In this document: positions 61,530 through 64,000 of the stretch, piece after piece | Layout: every line of letters starts with the position of its first letter | How positions within the stretch are numbered: position 1 is the stretch's first letter | Source: Frigoriglobus tundricola | GTDB lineage: Bacteria; Planctomycetota; Planctomycetia; Gemmatales; Gemmataceae | Assembly: GCF_013128195.2 (NCBI RefSeq) | Contig: NZ_CP053452.2 | Location: 310,001 to 374,000 of the forward strand | DNA length: 64,000 bases | Direction: 5' to 3' | Program-made: the position numbers and the translations under genes | Notes under the pieces: model-generated | Seen by the model: the letters and a program-made list of their open reading frames with translations, nothing else | Database searches by the model: none | What the model was told of the DNA's origin: nothing

Positions 61530-62798
61530 GTGGGCACACCGTTTCCGCACGTTCACCGGCGCGCGTTTCTCACCTCGAGCGGGTTGAGCGCCCTCGGGTG
61601 GCTCACGCCGCTCGGCACCGTTCTGGCCCGCACCGCAGAAAAGGAACGGGCGCCGGCGAAGTCGGTAATCGTGCTGTGGCTCGGCGGCGGACCGAGCCAG
61701 CTCGAAACTTTCGACCCGAAGCCGGGCACGGACATCGCCGCCGGCACGAAGGCGATTAACACCGCTGCAAATGGCGTCCAGCTCGCTGCCGGCCTCGAAC
61801 AACTCGCCGACCAGATGGCGCACGTCGCGCTCGTCCGCTCGCTGTGGAGCAAGGAGGGCGACCACGAGCGCGGCACGTACACGCTCAAGACCGGGTTCCG
61901 CCCGGACCCGACCGTCACGCACCCGTCGCTCGGCGCCATCGTCTGCCACGACCTGCCCGGCACCGGGGTCGAGATCCCGCGGCACGTTTCCATCATGCCG
62001 AGCGAGTGGCCGGCGCGGGGCGGTGTGTTCGGCGCGGAGTACGACGCGTTCAAGGTCTACGACCCGGCCGATAAGGTGCCGGACACCACCCCGAACGTGC
62101 CCGAGGCCCGCTTCGAGGAGCGCCTCGAAGACCTGAAAGTGGTTGAAGACGCGTTCGCAAAGGGCCGCGGCCGGCGCGCGGACGCGACCGGCCACCGGGA
62201 CACGATGGCGCGGGCGCGGCGGATGATGGCCTCGGACCAACTGAAGGCGTTCGACGTGTCCCGCGAGCCCGAAGCCGTGCGGAAGGGGTACGGCGATTCG
62301 CCGTTCGGCCGCGGGTGCCTCGCGGCCCGCCGGTTACTCGAAGCGGGCGTGCGGTGCGTGGAAGTCACACTGAGCGGCTGGGACAGCCACGCGAACAACC
62401 ACGAGATCACCGCGCGGCTGAAGGGCGTCCTGGACCCGGCGTTCGCGGCGCTGATCCGCGATCTGCACACGCGGAACACCCTGAAAGACACGGTGGTGCT
62501 CTGCGTGGGCGAGTTCGGCCGCACGCCGCAGGTGAACGCCGTGGGCGGGCGCGACCACTGGCCGCACAACTTCACCGCGGCGCTCGCCGGCGGCGGCATC
62601 CGGGGCGGCGCGGTGGTCGGCGAGAGCGACCCGGCCGGCGGAAAGGACCCGAAGGACCGGCAGGCCGTGGCGAACCTGCACGCGACCGTACTCCGGGCCC
62701 TCGGCATCGATCACGAGAAGACGCTCCGCGGCCCACTCGGCCGCACGGTCCCGCGCAGCGAGGGGACGCCCGTTGAAGCTCTCCTCGTCAAGTCGTAG
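61530..62798 (+). CDS. DUF1501 protein, Tat-type signal
   Basis: 422 residues from a GTG with GGAG upstream. N-terminus HVHRRAFLTSSGLSALGWL is a twin-arginine-like signal. DUF1501 marks: SVIVLWLGGGPSQLETFDPK, VALVRSLWSKEGDHERGTY, VEVTLSGWDSHANNHEITA, VLCVGEFGRTPQVNAVGGRD and HWPHNFTAALAGGGIRGGAV. It is exported and sulfatase-like, of unknown activity. Unlike the copy at 36367-37828 it is intact and has no PSD1 partner within the window. A palindromic repeat (61368-61488) precedes it. Confidence 0.92.
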   Translation: MGTPFPHVHRRAFLTSSGLSALGWLTPLGTVLARTAEKERAPAKSVIVLWLGGGPSQLETFDPKPGTDIAAGTKAINTAANGVQLAAGLEQLADQMAHVALVRSLWSKEGDHERGTYTLKTGFRPDPTVTHPSLGAIVCHDLPGTGVEIPRHVSIMPSEWPARGGVFGAEYDAFKVYDPADKVPDTTPNVPEARFEERLEDLKVVEDAFAKGRGRRADATGHRDTMARARRMMASDQLKAFDVSREPEAVRKGYGDSPFGRGCLAARRLLEAGVRCVEVTLSGWDSHANNHEITARLKGVLDPAFAALIRDLHTRNTLKDTVVLCVGEFGRTPQVNAVGGRDHWPHNFTAALAGGGIRGGAVVGESDPAGGKDPKDRQAVANLHATVLRALGIDHEKTLRGPLGRTVPRSEGTPVEALLVKS

Positions 62799-62969
62799 GG
62801 TCGGCCGAACGCCCCCGCGACCGAACAGCAAACGGATTCCCCTTCGCGAACCCGTCCGCGTTCGGTATCCTCCACTTACCGAGCCTCGCGGCGGCACTGG
62901 ACAGGCTCGTTGGAGATGGGCACTCCCGTAACCACTCTCCTGATAAAAACTCACCGCCGCACGTCTCAT

Positions 62970-64000
62970 ATGTCCGACGCCAAGTTGCGTCACGCCATCG
63001 CGTTCGAAGCCGCCCGGCTCATGTACGAACGCGTCGAATCGGAGTACTTCACCGCCAAGCGCAAGGCCGCGAAACGGCTCTGCCGCGGCACCGTCAAACC
63101 CAGCGACCTGCCGAGCAACGCCGAGATCCGCGACCAGGTCCAGGCGTTCGCCCGGGTCCACGAGGGCGAGGCCCGCACCGCGAACCTGCGCGACATGCGC
63201 CTCCACGCGCTGCGCCTCATGCGCCTCCTCTGCCGCTTCCGGCCGCGGCTCATCGGCAGCGTGATGACCGGCCACACCCGCAAAGGGTCGGACATCGACC
63301 TCCACCTGTTCAGCGATCACCTCGAGGCCGTCACCGCGACCCTGGACGAGGAGGGCCTGCAATACGATGTGGAGCGGAAACAGATCGTGAAGCACGGCGA
63401 GAGCCGCGTGTTCACCCACGTCCACGTGTTCGACGTGTTCAACTTCGAGCTGACGGTGTACGCCGAGGACAAGGCCCATTACGTGTTCAAGTCGTCCATC
63501 ACCGGCAAGGCGATCGAGCGGGCCAGCACGCGCGAACTCGAAGAGCTGATCGCCCGCGACCACCCCGAAGTGTCCGTCGAGGACGCCATCGCGGAGCAGG
63601 AAGAAGCGGTGGATCCGTACCAACTGTTCCGGCTGCTCCTGCTGCCGCTGGAAGACGTGAAGCAGGGCGCGAAGCACCACCCGGAAGGCGACGTACAGTA
63701 CCACCTGCTACAAGTCTTCGAACTGGCCCGTGACGAGCGGCCGTGGGACGAGGAGTTCTTGCTGGCGGCGCTCCTGCACGACGTGGGTAAGGGCATCGAC
63801 CGCTACGACCACGTTGCGGCCGGGCTCCAGGCGCTCGACGGGCTCATCACCCCGCGCACCGCGTGGCTGATCGAGCACCACATGCTCGCGCTCGAGTACC
63901 GGGCCGGCACACTCGGTCACCGCGCCCGCAAGAAACTGGAGGAGTCGGAGGACTTCGAAGACCTGATGCTGCTCCGCGACCTCGACACCCGCGGCCGGGT
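62970..64000 (+). CDS. Nucleotidyltransferase-HD domain protein (partial, 3' end outside window)
   Basis: The frame is open from the ATG at 62970 to the right edge (343 codons). The N-terminal helical part leads to a nucleotidyltransferase-like motif LIGSVMTGHTRKGSDIDLHL, then a HD phosphohydrolase region (HHPEGDVQYHLLQVFELA; LLAALLHDVGKGIDRYDHVA; WLIEHHMLALEYRAG). The order of the two domains and the spacing recall CCA-adding-type or nucleotide-hydrolase proteins, but the exact substrate is unknown. The missing C-terminus limits assignment. Confidence 0.75.
   Translation, partial: MSDAKLRHAIAFEAARLMYERVESEYFTAKRKAAKRLCRGTVKPSDLPSNAEIRDQVQAFARVHEGEARTANLRDMRLHALRLMRLLCRFRPRLIGSVMTGHTRKGSDIDLHLFSDHLEAVTATLDEEGLQYDVERKQIVKHGESRVFTHVHVFDVFNFELTVYAEDKAHYVFKSSITGKAIERASTRELEELIARDHPEVSVEDAIAEQEEAVDPYQLFRLLLLPLEDVKQGAKHHPEGDVQYHLLQVFELARDERPWDEEFLLAALLHDVGKGIDRYDHVAAGLQALDGLITPRTAWLIEHHMLALEYRAGTLGHRARKKLEESEDFEDLMLLRDLDTRGR

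Noticed and set aside
1..64000. CRISPR arrays, tRNA, rRNA, phage or plasmid origin
   Set aside because: No regularly spaced repeats, cloverleaf-like sequence with conserved arms, rRNA blocks, integrase or replication genes were found by reading. The only repeats are palindromes and the paralogue block.

Overview
The window looks like chromosome from a planctomycete of the Gemmata type (Gemmataceae). This is inferred from the gene families, because no rRNA is present. The evidence is the high G+C content and several planctomycete-typical families: DUF1501 and PSD1/DUF1549/DUF1553 cytochrome-like proteins, DUF1559, TIGR03067, DUF4139, an ECF sigma factor fused to WD40 repeats, an exported protein starting with a short LEPLEPRDVPS tag, and HEAT-repeat proteins. 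Long near-perfect hairpins are common between genes. I see no tRNA, rRNA, CRISPR array or phage module.

Layout. 1-8 kb: two DUF4139 paralogues sharing an almost identical 5' half, a frame-broken IS1-like element, a CtpE-like P-type ATPase and rpsU. 8-22 kb: S9 peptidase, pyruvate kinase, a calpain-like protease with a frame break, a TPR protein, an esterase-fold protein that has lost its nucleophile, a HEAT protein, mog and an iron alcohol dehydrogenase. 23-29 kb: three membrane glycosyltransferase-type genes (GT87, GT39, GT87) and a type II NADH dehydrogenase. 29-36 kb: ECF-WD40 sigma factor, a giant DUF1559 protein and a GIY-YIG protein. 36-41 kb: a DUF1501 plus PSD1 pair. 41-47.5 kb: selD and a rearranged ethanolamine locus (eutB, permease, eutC). 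47.6-57.5 kb: an ECF sigma factor with an exported partner, a tricorn protease, a second rpsU, a methyltransferase-like gene, an RRM protein and a fatty-acid desaturase. 57.5-64 kb: small lipoproteins, an ECF/anti-sigma pair, an unannotated selenoprotein, DUF6629, a second DUF1501 and a nucleotidyltransferase-HD gene cut by the window end.

Two items stand out. First, 59682-59921 encodes an 80-codon Rdx (SelW/SelT/SelH) family protein whose CxxU motif uses an in-frame UGA, followed by a bacterial-type SECIS hairpin with a GGUCU loop. selD lies 17.6 kb upstream. Second, two 224-bp elements (36085-36308 and 42121-42344) have nearly identical flanks and loop but entirely different 28-29 bp stem arms. 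Each stem is perfectly self-complementary, smaller helices show compensatory changes, and each element is followed by a terminator-like hairpin. They look like an undescribed structured RNA or mobile palindrome family.

Genes that plausibly act together: eutB, the APC permease and eutC (ethanolamine uptake and cleavage); selD and the selenoprotein; the three glycosyltransferase-type genes; the sigma factors with the genes overlapping them; and DUF1501 with PSD1. At least five genes carry single-base frame breaks in G+C-rich or homopolymer tracts. These may be real decay or sequence error.
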